Notes: a model not told the origin generated them from the sequence alone. 47,596 bases of DNA from an uncultured beta proteobacterium (GCA_903938815.1 CAJAES010000119.1:1-47596), one strand, 5' to 3'. Counted from the stretch's first letter, positions 34,074 through 42,759 are shown. Program-made: numbers and translations.

Positions 34074-35230
34074 CAGTGGGCGCTCCTGGCCAGCTCGGAC
34101 AACCGGGACAGGCTGTCCAGCACCATCCGCTTGTCCAGCCCGAAGTCGACCAGGCAGGCCACCTCGTCCACCCCGACACCACGGAAACGCTGCAGCGCCT
34201 TCCTAGCCTGATCCAGGTCGCCAATGAGCGAGCTGGTACCAACGTAGCGGGCGAAGACCATGTCGATGAAGTCTGCGCTGTCGCCACCCAGCGATTGCAG
34301 GGTCTTGACCTTCTCGCTTGCGTCGGCCTGGTTGGCGCTCTGGTGTTGCGAAACGAACGATTTCAGGTAGTCGGTCAGCGCCGGGCGCACGGTCTCGACC
34401 GCCTGGTCCGCATTCGCACCAACGTAGGTGTGCAGCATCAACGAGACCGTGCCGGCGGCCGGGTCCAGCCCCGCCGCCTGCCTGGCGCGCCGGTACAGGC
34501 CGATGCGCTTTTCCAGGTCCTTCGGACCGAAGTTGATCAGTGCCGACAGCACGTTGAAGCCATGGCTGCCGGCGAACTCCCAGGCCTCCTCACGCTGCGA
34601 AGTGGTCAGCCATACCGGCAGTTCGGGCTGCACCGGGCGCGGGTAGGTCAACACCTCGTGCGGCTGGCCGTAGGCATCCAGGCGCGTGACCGGTTGGCCC
34701 CGCCACACCTGCTGCAGTTGCTCGCGGTAGCGGTTGAGCACGTCGAACTTGTGCTCGAAGTTTTCGGGCTTGAGCACGAAGTCCTTCACATGCCATCCGG
34801 GGGCCAGCGCCAGGTCGACGCGACCCTTGGAGAGGTTGTCCACCACCGCCCACTCCTCGGCCACGCGCAGTGGGTCGTGCAGTGGCAGGTTGATGCTTCC
34901 TGCGCGCAGCCGCACATGGCGTGTGATGCCTGCCAGCGCCGCCGCCAGGACAGCGGGGTTGGGGTAGGCCCCGCCCACCTCGGTGAAGTGGCGCTCGGGC
35001 GTCCAGATGGCGTGGAAGCCGGCCTCGTCGACGAAGCGCGCCACGTCCAGCAGCAGATCGTAAGGACCGCGTTCCTGGCTCAGCCCGGAGAAGAAGATGA
35101 TGCTCAGCTGGGGCAACACGGGGGCGGCGGCAACGGCCGGACGCTGGGCGGCTGGTGCCGCCTGCAAGCTGCGCAGCTGGGCGATCAGCGACGCCAGCTG
35201 TTCGCGCGACAAGGTGGTGGTCTCAGACAT
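34073..35230 (-). CDS. Luciferase-like FMN-dependent monooxygenase (MupA/Atu3671 type)
   Basis: 385 residues from the ATG at 35230, which overlaps the PKS stop by 8 bp. Bacterial-luciferase-fold flavin enzyme: QLSIIFFSGLSQERGPYDLL, GFHAIWTPERHFTEVGGAYP and VDLALAPGWHVKDFVL are typical of the subfamily that works with PKS/NRPS assembly lines (MupA of mupirocin is a known member). It uses FMNH2, here from the reductase at 29376. Likely substrate is the carrier-bound beta-keto acid; hydroxylation or oxygen insertion are both known in the group. Its N-terminal ~25 residues (LSREQLASLIAQLRSLQA) may form a docking helix. Confidence 0.92.
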   Translation of the reverse strand: MSETTTLSREQLASLIAQLRSLQAAPAAQRPAVAAAPVLPQLSIIFFSGLSQERGPYDLLLDVARFVDEAGFHAIWTPERHFTEVGGAYPNPAVLAAALAGITRHVRLRAGSINLPLHDPLRVAEEWAVVDNLSKGRVDLALAPGWHVKDFVLKPENFEHKFDVLNRYREQLQQVWRGQPVTRLDAYGQPHEVLTYPRPVQPELPVWLTTSQREEAWEFAGSHGFNVLSALINFGPKDLEKRIGLYRRARQAAGLDPAAGTVSLMLHTYVGANADQAVETVRPALTDYLKSFVSQHQSANQADASEKVKTLQSLGGDSADFIDMVFARYVGTSSLIGDLDQARKALQRFRGVGVDEVACLVDFGLDKRMVLDSLSRLSELARSAH

Positions 35231-38200
35231 GGTCGGCCACATCCAGCAGGAGCTGCGCAATGTGCTGCGACACAGACTCGATGGAGCTGCGCTGGTAGAA
35301 GCCGCGCAGGGGAACATCCACCTGGAAGGTCTCGCGTAGGCGGTTGATCAGCTGGATGGCCACCAGCGAGTTGCCGCCCAGGTCGAAGAAGGTCAGTGCG
35401 TGATCCAGTTGATCGCCACCCAGGAACTCGCGGTAGATGCCGTGGACGATGCCCTCCACCGGATTGGCCTCGCCGCCAGGCGCCAGTTGCGGGGCCAGTG
35501 CCGCCGCGTCGGCCGGTTGCAACCGGGCAGGTGACGCTTCGGCTTCGCATGCCGGCACCGAGGCCGGCGGCAGCGCCACGGCCGGCTGGCCCTGATGCGG
35601 CGCCAGCCGGTTCGGCAACTGGAAGCCCAGGACCGGACTGACCCATTGGCTGTTGCGGGCGAACGGATAGACGGGCAGGTCGACCTTGCGGCCCGCCCGC
35701 AGGTGCGGATCCAGCACCAGCCCGGGCGCCAGCGTGGCCCCCAGGGCGATGGTGTCCAGGTAGGAGGCGTATTCCTCCTCCGCCGCACCCATCGCCTGCA
35801 CCAGCACCGACTCGCCGGCGTGCTCGGCGCGCAAGTTAGACCGCACCAGGTTGCTCATGGCGAAGCCGTGCCCGACTTCCACAAAGTGACGCACCCCAAG
35901 CTGCAGCAGCCGGTCCACGCCTGCGCTGAAGCGCACGGTGCGCAGCAGGTGTTCGGACCAGTACAGCGGATTGCGAACCTCGTACTCGCCCAGCAACTGG
36001 CCGGTGACGTTGGACACCATGGGAATCGTCGCCTGGCCGTAGGCCACCTGGCTCATGAAGGCCTGGAATGCCTGTGCGGCCTCGCGCATCATGGGCGAGT
36101 GGAAGGCGTGCGAGGTGCGCAGACGCTGGTGGACCAGGCCCTGCCGCTTGGCCAGATCGGCAGCCGCGTCAATGTGCGCGAACTCTCCGGCCAGCACGTG
36201 CTGGCGCGGCGCGTTGTGCGCGGCAACGGCCAAGTGGCCGGCACGGATCATGGGCTCGAAGTGCCCCAGGCTTTCCACGCTGAGCATGGCGCCAGGTGGG
36301 CACGCAGCCATCAGTTGCGCGCGGCGGGCGACCACCGCCGCGGCGGTGGGCAGGTCGAACACGCCAGACACCGTGGCCGCGACCAACTCGCCCAGGCTGT
36401 GGCCCATCAGGTAGGTCGGGCGCACGCCATGGCCCAGCAACGTGCTGGCCAGCGCGTACTCGACCGCGAAGATGACCGGCTGCGCTACATCGGTGGCCGT
36501 CAACGCCTCGGCCTGGTCGGCCTGCCACAGGCTGCCAGCTAGGTCCTTGCCGCTGGCCTGGCCCAGGACGTCCAGCGCTTGAGCGAGCCGTTCAGCAAAC
36601 GCGGGGCACTGGCGCGCCAGATCCTGCCCCATGCGGATGTGCTGGGTTCCCTGGCCGCCAAAGACAAAGGCCAGCGCGGGCGACTTCAATGCGTTGCCCT
36701 TGTGGAAGGCGCCCGTCGAGAGCTTCTCCGCAGCTTCGGCGGCGCTACGCGCCACTAACGCGGCTCGCGCGGACATCACGGGCCTCGCCACGTGTGCGGT
36801 GTAAGCCACATCCTGCAGGCACACCCCAGGCGTTGAACGCAGATGCTGCGCGTACTGCGCCGCCATGCGTTCCAGAGCTGGCAGGTTCTTTGCCGAGAAG
36901 GCCAACAGGCAGGCGCCTTCCGCAGGTTCTGGGCGCGGCAAGGGTTGCTGTTGGTGGTGGCTTCTCAGCACAACATGGCTGTTGGTACCGCCCATGCCGA
37001 ATGCGCTGACGGCTGCGTACCTGGTGGCGGCGGTGTCCAGGGTGACCTGGCTGTCCGTCACGAAGAATCGCGTGCCGTCCAGGCCTAGCTGCGGGTTGAC
37101 CTGCCGCAGGTTGAGGGTTTGCGGAACGACGCCGTGCTTCACCACCAGGGCGGCCTTGATCAGGCCGATGATGCCGGCGGCGATGTTGAAGTGTCCGAAG
37201 TTGCCCTTGAGCGAGCCGATGCCGCAGCGGGGACCGTCGGTGCCATATGCCTGCTTGATGGCCTCGACCTCGATGGGGTCGCCCAGCAGCGTGCCCGTGC
37301 CATGGGCCTCGATGTACTGGACCTGTTCGGGCCGCACGCCGGCCACGTCGAGGGCGCTGCTCAAGGCCTCCACCTGGCCGCCGACGCTGGGCGCGGTGAA
37401 TCCCACCTTGCGCGCACCGTCGTTGTTGACCGCGGACCCGGCGATCACAGCCACGATGTCGTCACCATCCGCCACAGCGTCGGCCAGCCGCTTGAGCAGC
37501 ACCAGGCCAAGCCCGTTGGTGAAGATGGTGCCCTTGGCGTCCGCGTCGAAGGGGCGGCACTGGCCGTCGGGAGAAAGCACCCCGTCGGCCTGGTACTTGT
37601 AGCCCGCGTGCTGCGGCAGCTTGATGCACACCGCACCGGCCATCGCCAGATCACACTCACCCAGCAGCAGGCTCTGCACCGCCGTGTGCATGGCCACCAG
37701 GCCGGTCGAGCAAGAGGTCTGGACGTTCAGGCTCGGTCCTGTCAGGTTGAGCTTGTACGAGATGCGGGTGGCCAGGAAGTCCTTGTCGTTGCCGTGGCGC
37801 ACCAGCATCTCGCCCAGCGAGTCCATCAGGTCCTCACGCTGCAGCACACCGAAAAAGTAGGTGCTGAACGCCGAACCGGCAAACACACCGATACGATGAC
37901 TGGCACGGCTGGGATCCACGTTGCCCCGGTTGAGCAGCGTGACCGCCGCTTCCAGCATGAGCCGCTGCTGCACGTCCAGAACGTCGGCCTCGCGCGAGCT
38001 CATGTCGAAGTACGTTTCGTCGAACTTGTCGACGTCCTCCAGCACGCCGGCGCGGCGCACGTAGTCGGCCCGAGCACTGACAGCCGGGGGCACGCCGGCG
38101 CCCAGCAGTTGCTCGTCGGTCAGATCCTGCAGCGTGCACTCGCCGCGCAGCAGCAGTTCCCACAGCTGGTCCACGCTGCTGGCACCAGGGATGCGGCATT

Positions 38201-38243
38201 CCATCGCCACGATGGCAATGGCGCCTTCGTCATGATTCGTCAT
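35223..38243 (-). CDS. Single-module polyketide synthase, KS-AT-ACP
   Basis: 1006 residues. KS (about 8-427): C178 in TSCSTGL, H314 in EAHGTGT, H351 in KGNFGHFN. AT (about 525-810): S616 in GHSLGE; the HAFH motif at 712-715 indicates malonyl-CoA. ACP: S959 in DLGGNSL. There is no KR, DH, ER, methyltransferase or TE, so one malonyl unit is added and the beta-keto group stays. The start is 6 bp after the NRPS stop. The Ala/Pro-rich linker between AT and ACP is long (about 880-925). The partner upstream is the A-PCP protein, so the KS should accept an aminoacyl chain. Confidence 0.95.
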   Translation of the reverse strand: MTNHDEGAIAIVAMECRIPGASSVDQLWELLLRGECTLQDLTDEQLLGAGVPPAVSARADYVRRAGVLEDVDKFDETYFDMSSREADVLDVQQRLMLEAAVTLLNRGNVDPSRASHRIGVFAGSAFSTYFFGVLQREDLMDSLGEMLVRHGNDKDFLATRISYKLNLTGPSLNVQTSCSTGLVAMHTAVQSLLLGECDLAMAGAVCIKLPQHAGYKYQADGVLSPDGQCRPFDADAKGTIFTNGLGLVLLKRLADAVADGDDIVAVIAGSAVNNDGARKVGFTAPSVGGQVEALSSALDVAGVRPEQVQYIEAHGTGTLLGDPIEVEAIKQAYGTDGPRCGIGSLKGNFGHFNIAAGIIGLIKAALVVKHGVVPQTLNLRQVNPQLGLDGTRFFVTDSQVTLDTAATRYAAVSAFGMGGTNSHVVLRSHHQQQPLPRPEPAEGACLLAFSAKNLPALERMAAQYAQHLRSTPGVCLQDVAYTAHVARPVMSARAALVARSAAEAAEKLSTGAFHKGNALKSPALAFVFGGQGTQHIRMGQDLARQCPAFAERLAQALDVLGQASGKDLAGSLWQADQAEALTATDVAQPVIFAVEYALASTLLGHGVRPTYLMGHSLGELVAATVSGVFDLPTAAAVVARRAQLMAACPPGAMLSVESLGHFEPMIRAGHLAVAAHNAPRQHVLAGEFAHIDAAADLAKRQGLVHQRLRTSHAFHSPMMREAAQAFQAFMSQVAYGQATIPMVSNVTGQLLGEYEVRNPLYWSEHLLRTVRFSAGVDRLLQLGVRHFVEVGHGFAMSNLVRSNLRAEHAGESVLVQAMGAAEEEYASYLDTIALGATLAPGLVLDPHLRAGRKVDLPVYPFARNSQWVSPVLGFQLPNRLAPHQGQPAVALPPASVPACEAEASPARLQPADAAALAPQLAPGGEANPVEGIVHGIYREFLGGDQLDHALTFFDLGGNSLVAIQLINRLRETFQVDVPLRGFYQRSSIESVSQHIAQLLLDVADHV

Positions 38244-38249
38244 GGGCTG

Positions 38250-40151
38250 TCAGTCCGGATTGAGCAAGGAGTACGGGGCCATGGCACGTCCGGGTGCGCG
38301 CTGCCGGGCAGCGATGGCACGTGCGCGCAGCCTGCTGCGGTTGTCGTCCGAAGCGCTGGCCGCCTGGCTCGCCCCTTCCGGCATGCCCAACAGTTGCGCC
38401 AGCAGGCAGACCTGGTCCGACAGGCTGGCATGCTCGAACAACCTGACCAAGGGGAACCGAACCTGGAAGCGTTTCTCGATCCGGGCGTGGAGCTCGACGA
38501 TGGTCATCGAGTTGCCGCCCAGTTCGAAGAACTTGTCCGTTGGATCAATGTGGTCCAGCGACAGCAGCGAACGCCAGATGGCCGCCAGCTGGTCGGTCAG
38601 CCCGCTGGGCTCGGCTTCGGCGGCCTGGTTCGTCGACGTGGGTTCTCGCGCGGCCAGGATCCTGCATGCAGCACGGTCGGTCTTGCCGTTGGGCAGTCGG
38701 GGCAACGCGGATTCAACCAGGATGCGGGACGGCACCATCACCGCCGGCAGGCGGCGGCGCAGCATGTCGGCCAGTTCACGTGCAATCATGGATGGTCCTT
38801 CCACCACGGCCACGATGATGCTGCCATGCGACTGCGGCACGGTACAGACGAAGACGTCCCGCACCCCGGGCCAGGAGGCGATGACCGACTTGATCTCCAG
38901 CAGCTCGATGCGAACGCCATTGATCTTCACCTGGTCGTCCTTGCGGCCCAGGATCTCGATCTCGCCTTGCGGGTTGCGCAGCCCAATGTCGCCCGTGCGG
39001 TAGATCCAGTCAGGCGCGCGACCTGGCGGAGCCCATTCAACGAAGGTGGGCCCGATTTGCTGGCCGTCTAGGTAGCCGTGGGAACGGTGACGGGTCTCGA
39101 TGCAGATTTCCCCCTGGACGCCGTCCTCGCACAGTGCCAACTGCTCGTCCAGGATGTAGGCGTTTGCACCGGGGAGGCCCTGGCCCACGGCCTGGACACC
39201 GTCCGAGGCCTGGGCAGGCACGCGCTTGTAGAACTTGGCAAGGGTGGTCTCGGTGGGTCCGTAGAGGTTGACCACCTGGCAATTCGGAAAGGCCTGATGC
39301 CACCGCCGCACCAGCACCCCTTCCAGCGGCTCGCCGGCGAAGAAGGCGAGCCGGAGCTGCGCACCCGGCGTCATCGGGCCACCGAAATTCATCCAGTGGT
39401 TCGCGATCGACGGCACCGCGTGCAAGGCGGTGATGGCCTGCTGGTGCAGCCAGGCGACCATCTCGGCCGCCCCCATCTGCAAGGCCGGCGGAACGCACAG
39501 TGTGGCGCCGCTGATCAACGGCGTGAAGGCATCTCGAAACCAGACGTCGAACGACAAGTTGGTGAGGTGGGCGAACCGGTCCCCCGAACCGATGCCGAAT
39601 TCATCGCGCTGCCACTGCAGGAAATGCGCAAGCCCCGCATGGCAACCCAGGATGGCTTTGGGCTTGCCCGTGGAGCCGGACGTGAAGGCGATGTAGGCCC
39701 GGTCGGCCTGCGGCGGGCCGCCCGCCGTCGTGCGCAGCCAGTCGCCCTCGCAGGCAGCCGCAGCACGCACCGAGACCTGGCCGGGCTGCTGGCAGTGGAT
39801 GACGGCGGCAGGCGGCTGAAGCGTGGTCATCAATGCCTGCCGCTCAGCGGGTAGGGCGTCATCGACGAGCATCAATGTGCATCCCGCCATCCAGACGGCC
39901 CAAGCCGCCGCAACGGCGTCCGCACTGCGATGGCCGACCACTGCGACCACCCCGGCCACCGGCGTGGTCCGCTCCAGTTCAGCACACAATGCATTGGCCT
40001 GCTGTTGAAGCTGGGCGAAGGTGTGTTGCTTCGAACCCTGCTCGATGGCCACACGCCCGGCGTGCGCCAGGCACGCCGCCTGCAGCAACTCGGCCACGGA
40101 CCTGCGCGCAACGACGGGCGCTTCGCCCGCCGACGCAAATGACGCTTGCAT
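38250..40151 (-). CDS. NRPS loading module, adenylation-PCP
   Basis: 633 residues. Adenylation domain about 18-500: A3 FTSGSTGKPKA, A5 NLYGPTETT, A7 YRTGD, A8 GRKDDQVKINGVRIE, A10 LPNGKTDR (K490). PCP about 515-590 with S548 in ELGGNSM. No condensation domain, so it is a starter module. Aligned by eye to GrsA, the pocket reads D202 V203 R206 S248 F270 A272 L296 L-A K490: D keeps the alpha-amino contact, while Arg in place of Trp239 suggests an acidic side chain. It passes an aminoacyl thioester to the PKS. The C-terminal ~40 residues (basic, RLRARAIAARQR) may be a docking tail. Confidence 0.93.
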   Translation of the reverse strand: MQASFASAGEAPVVARRSVAELLQAACLAHAGRVAIEQGSKQHTFAQLQQQANALCAELERTTPVAGVVAVVGHRSADAVAAAWAVWMAGCTLMLVDDALPAERQALMTTLQPPAAVIHCQQPGQVSVRAAAACEGDWLRTTAGGPPQADRAYIAFTSGSTGKPKAILGCHAGLAHFLQWQRDEFGIGSGDRFAHLTNLSFDVWFRDAFTPLISGATLCVPPALQMGAAEMVAWLHQQAITALHAVPSIANHWMNFGGPMTPGAQLRLAFFAGEPLEGVLVRRWHQAFPNCQVVNLYGPTETTLAKFYKRVPAQASDGVQAVGQGLPGANAYILDEQLALCEDGVQGEICIETRHRSHGYLDGQQIGPTFVEWAPPGRAPDWIYRTGDIGLRNPQGEIEILGRKDDQVKINGVRIELLEIKSVIASWPGVRDVFVCTVPQSHGSIIVAVVEGPSMIARELADMLRRRLPAVMVPSRILVESALPRLPNGKTDRAACRILAAREPTSTNQAAEAEPSGLTDQLAAIWRSLLSLDHIDPTDKFFELGGNSMTIVELHARIEKRFQVRFPLVRLFEHASLSDQVCLLAQLLGMPEGASQAASASDDNRSRLRARAIAARQRAPGRAMAPYSLLNPD

Positions 40152-40160
40152 GGCGATGAT

Positions 40161-40793
40161 TCAGTGCGCCACGCGCTGGAAGGTGGCTAGGACAACGGCC
40201 GCCAGCATGAACAGTGCGCCGAACACCTTGTTCAGCATCGACACATGCTGCTCGGTTTTCAGGTAGGCCAGGGCCTTGGCCGCCAGACCGGTGTAGCCTG
40301 CCATCACTACCAGGTCCGTGAACGCGAAGGTCAGCGCCACGATCAGGTACTGGCTTGCGAGCGGCGCTGTGGAGTCGATGAACTGGGGAATGACTGCCAG
40401 CATGAAGATGTAGCCCTTGGGGTTCACCGCGTTCAGGGCAATGCCCTTGCCGACGAGTTCCATGACACCCACCTTCGAGCCCTGTTGGCGAGTCACCTGG
40501 ATGGGTGATCCCTTGGAACGCCATTGATCCAACCCCAGGTAGAACAAGTACGCCACACCCGCCCATTTGATGACGTTGAACGCCACAGGCGACGCCTGGA
40601 TCAGCGCCCCAAGGCCCACCACAACGGCCAGGAACACTGCCCAAAGCCCCAGCACCAGCCCGATGACCCCCATGTAGCCACGTCGAAAACCGTGGTTCAA
40701 GCCATTGGTCATCGAAAAGACCGACCCTGCCCCAGGGGAGAGCGAGAAGATCCAGGAGGCCAGGAAACAGGTTACCCAGGTGTCTACGTTCAT
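40161..40793 (-). CDS. RhtB/LysE-family amino-acid exporter
   Basis: 210 residues from ATG 40793; an upstream extension to 40877 lacks membrane character. Six hydrophobic segments, with SWIFSLSPGAGSVFSMTNGL as the conserved N-terminal motif (P-G-x near helix 1) and LNAVNPKGYIFMLAVIPQFI as the central one. The RhtB subfamily exports homoserine, threonine and related amino acids. As first gene of the biosynthetic operon (9 bp before the NRPS) it probably exports the product and adds to self-protection, which argues that the product is a small amino acid. Confidence 0.92.
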   Translation of the reverse strand: MNVDTWVTCFLASWIFSLSPGAGSVFSMTNGLNHGFRRGYMGVIGLVLGLWAVFLAVVVGLGALIQASPVAFNVIKWAGVAYLFYLGLDQWRSKGSPIQVTRQQGSKVGVMELVGKGIALNAVNPKGYIFMLAVIPQFIDSTAPLASQYLIVALTFAFTDLVVMAGYTGLAAKALAYLKTEQHVSMLNKVFGALFMLAAVVLATFQRVAH

Positions 40794-41120
40794 GATGCTT
40801 ATCAATGCAAGTTGGAAATGCGTTCTGTGCCCAGACAACCGCGATCCGCTTTCGACGGACCGACGTTGAATAGGCAACCAAAAAAGTAATCCGATGCCGG
40901 ACGATTCGAGCCGCCGGACGGATATTTAATGAGTTAACGGGTTAGCCAGTTCGACCTGATTCGCTCCGCACACAGAGCTACAGACCAGCACCACACGACT
41001 GGTGGCATGCAGTATTCCCTGGCCGACATTGGCTGACAGCTGCTGCTGCAGGGAGGGGCCTTATCTGAGCATCCGCGCCGCAACGCGTCGCGTCGCTTGG
41101 CTGGGTCGGCCGACTCCGGC
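40794..41120 (-). promoter_or_regulatory. Leader/promoter region of the biosynthetic operon
   Basis: The only gene-free stretch ahead of the operon. On the minus strand an AT-rich block around 40921-40942 (gttaactcattaaatatcc) is the best -10 candidate, and CGTCCGGC occurs twice (near 40890-40915), flanking a short stem. No regulator gene lies in the cluster, so control must come from here or from the host. A decayed transposase abuts it on the far side. Confidence 0.4.
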
Positions 41121-41779
41121 TCAACATGAAAATTGAGGATCCTCCTGAAATTTTCTGATTTGGCGCCCGGCTACTTTGAGGTGCGCGGATCTATTCCCTT
41201 GATTCTGCCTCAAGCATTGGGAACCGCCATCCCCCTCAGTCACGACCGCGCTGTGGGCCAGGCCCGTCTTGCTGTCCACACCGATGTGCAGCTTCATGCC
41301 GAAAGACCAATGCTTGCCCTTGCGGGTCTGGTGCATCTCGGGGTCGAGCTCGCCTTTGGGCGTTCTTGGTAGAGCTGGGCGCGCCGATGATGGTCGCATC
41401 CGCAACAGTGCCGGTGCCGACCTTCATGCCATGGGCTTGCGACACCTCGCCGACCTTGGCGAACAGGACAGCACCCAGGTCGAGCTTCTCGAGGAGGCGG
41501 CGGAACTTCAGCAGCGTGGTCGCGTCGGGCACCCGCTCTGCCCGAGGTCGATGCCGACGAACTGGCGCAGTGCGGTGCTGTCGAGCCGCGCGTCCTCGCA
41601 CGCATCGTCGGCTAGGTTGAACCAGTGCTGCACGAAGTACATCCTGAGCATGCGCTCCAGCCCGATGGGCGGACGTCGAAGACCAGGCAGAACTTCTTCT
41701 CGCGAACGGATGCCTCCCATTCCTGCCGCAGACGCTCACGCAGGCGTGCGTCTTCGATCTGCTCAATCAGGTCATGCAT
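41121..41779 (-). pseudogene. Decayed IS5-family transposase
   Basis: Reading from ATG 41779, the transposase runs through three frames: MHDLIEQIEDARLRERLRQE, then MYFVQHWFNLADDACEDARL, then VPDATTLLKFRRLLEKLDLG and VADATIIGAPSSTKN, then MHQTRKGKHWSFGMKLHIGV. At least three frameshifts are needed and the C-terminal third, with the last catalytic region, is missing. It marks the edge of the biosynthetic cluster on the partition side and suggests IS-mediated arrival. Confidence 0.85.
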
Positions 41780-41810
41780 GGATGCCAACGGAAGTCTTTC
41801 GATCTTCAGT

Positions 41811-41826
41811 ACAGATGTACATCTGT
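41811..41826. promoter_or_regulatory. Palindromic operator, copy 2 (acagatgtacatctgt)
   Basis: A perfect 16-bp palindrome touching the stop of the ribbon-helix-helix gene (41826). Matches the copies at 20948 and 42747. Being downstream of the operon it looks more like a partition (centromere) site than a promoter operator. Confidence 0.7.
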
Positions 41827-42083
41827 TATTTTGTAGTTATGTAGACCTGAACAGATTCACGCACCAAGTCAGACACCGTCTTCCCTCGGTCGAGCGCCGC
41901 TCGTTTCAGCGCAACGATGTCCGCCTTCGGCATCAGGACGTGAAGCTGCGCTTCCACACCAGCGCCCTTCCCTGCTTTGGCCGGCTCCGTGGTGGCCTGA
42001 CCGCTGCTGTACGGTGCGGCGTCGATGAATGCAGCGGCATCAACGGGCTCGGATGCCCGCTTGAAGACTCGTTTAGTTGCCAT
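41826..42083 (-). CDS. Ribbon-helix-helix partition partner / repressor (ParB-like small protein)
   Basis: 85 residues. Basic, flexible N-terminus, then a C-terminal RHH-like motif: VEAQLHVLMPKADIVALKRA followed by ALDRGKTVSDLVRESVQVYI. Overlaps parA by 11 bp. In small type Ib partition operons such a protein binds the centromere, represses the operon and stimulates ParA. The three ACAGATGTACATC sites are its probable targets. Confidence 0.82.
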   Translation of the reverse strand: MATKRVFKRASEPVDAAAFIDAAPYSSGQATTEPAKAGKGAGVEAQLHVLMPKADIVALKRAALDRGKTVSDLVRESVQVYITTK

Positions 42084-42720
42084 CGAAGACCTCCTTGATC
42101 AGGGCGTCGATCTCCGCTGCAGCGCGGTCATCTAACGGTCGGTACTCAGAAACGGACAGGCCATCCGCGAAGCTGCGGCGCCAGACCATGCGGTCGCGGA
42201 TCACCGCCTTGGCCAGCTCGACCGACGGCACGGTGCTGACGAACTCGCGGGCTGCGTCCGTATCCTGAACGGCCAGGTTGGTCGACGCCCGGGTAATCAC
42301 GACCAGCGCTCGCAGGTTCGGATTGAAGCCTCGCGCCGCGTCGACCAGGCCGGCAAGCTTCTCCAGGCTCCACAGGTCGGCCTGGCTGGGCTGAGCTGGC
42401 ACCACCACGAGCTGGGCCGACACGAGGGCCGATCGGGTCTCGGGGGAGTCCCGCCCCCCGGTGTCGATGATGATGTCCTGGTACCTGCGCGCCAGGTCGG
42501 CGATCTCCGCCTGCAGGCCCTTGCCGGACTTGGCGATCGCGGCGACGCGCGGCGTCACCTTGGCCGCATCGCGCTCGCCCGACCAGGCCATGGCGCTGCC
42601 CTGCGGGTCGGTGTCGACCAACAAGACATCTCGGCCAGCCTGGGCACGCGCCGCGGCCAGGTTCACGGCCAGCGTGCTCTTGCCGACGCCGCCTTTCTCG
42701 TTGACGATCGCGACAATCAT
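42073..42720 (-). CDS. parA: Partition ATPase ParA
   Basis: 215 residues from ATG 42720 (a GTG two codons earlier is possible). Deviant Walker A NEKGGVGKSTLAVNLA, Walker A' DTDPQGSAMAW and the switch region IIIDTGGRDSPETRSAL. No N-terminal HTH, so it is the short type Ib (ParF-like) class that relies on its small partner for repression. It moves plasmid copies over the nucleoid. The operator copy at 42747 is 27 bp upstream. Confidence 0.95.
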   Translation of the reverse strand: MIVAIVNEKGGVGKSTLAVNLAAARAQAGRDVLLVDTDPQGSAMAWSGERDAAKVTPRVAAIAKSGKGLQAEIADLARRYQDIIIDTGGRDSPETRSALVSAQLVVVPAQPSQADLWSLEKLAGLVDAARGFNPNLRALVVITRASTNLAVQDTDAAREFVSTVPSVELAKAVIRDRMVWRRSFADGLSVSEYRPLDDRAAAEIDALIKEVFDGN

Positions 42721-42746
42721 GGACACACCTACATGTGTAGTTAGTG

Positions 42747-42759
42747 ACAGATGTACATC
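42747..42759. promoter_or_regulatory. Palindromic operator, copy 3, in the parA promoter
   Basis: acagatgtacatc, 27 bp upstream of parA, next to a second imperfect palindrome ctacatgtgtag (42729-42740). Position fits repression of parA by the RHH protein. The rest of 42760-42941 has no gene. Confidence 0.7.

Noticed and set aside
37119..39071. 650-residue plus-strand open frame
   Set aside because: Antisense to the PKS and NRPS genes, which carry full catalytic motifs.
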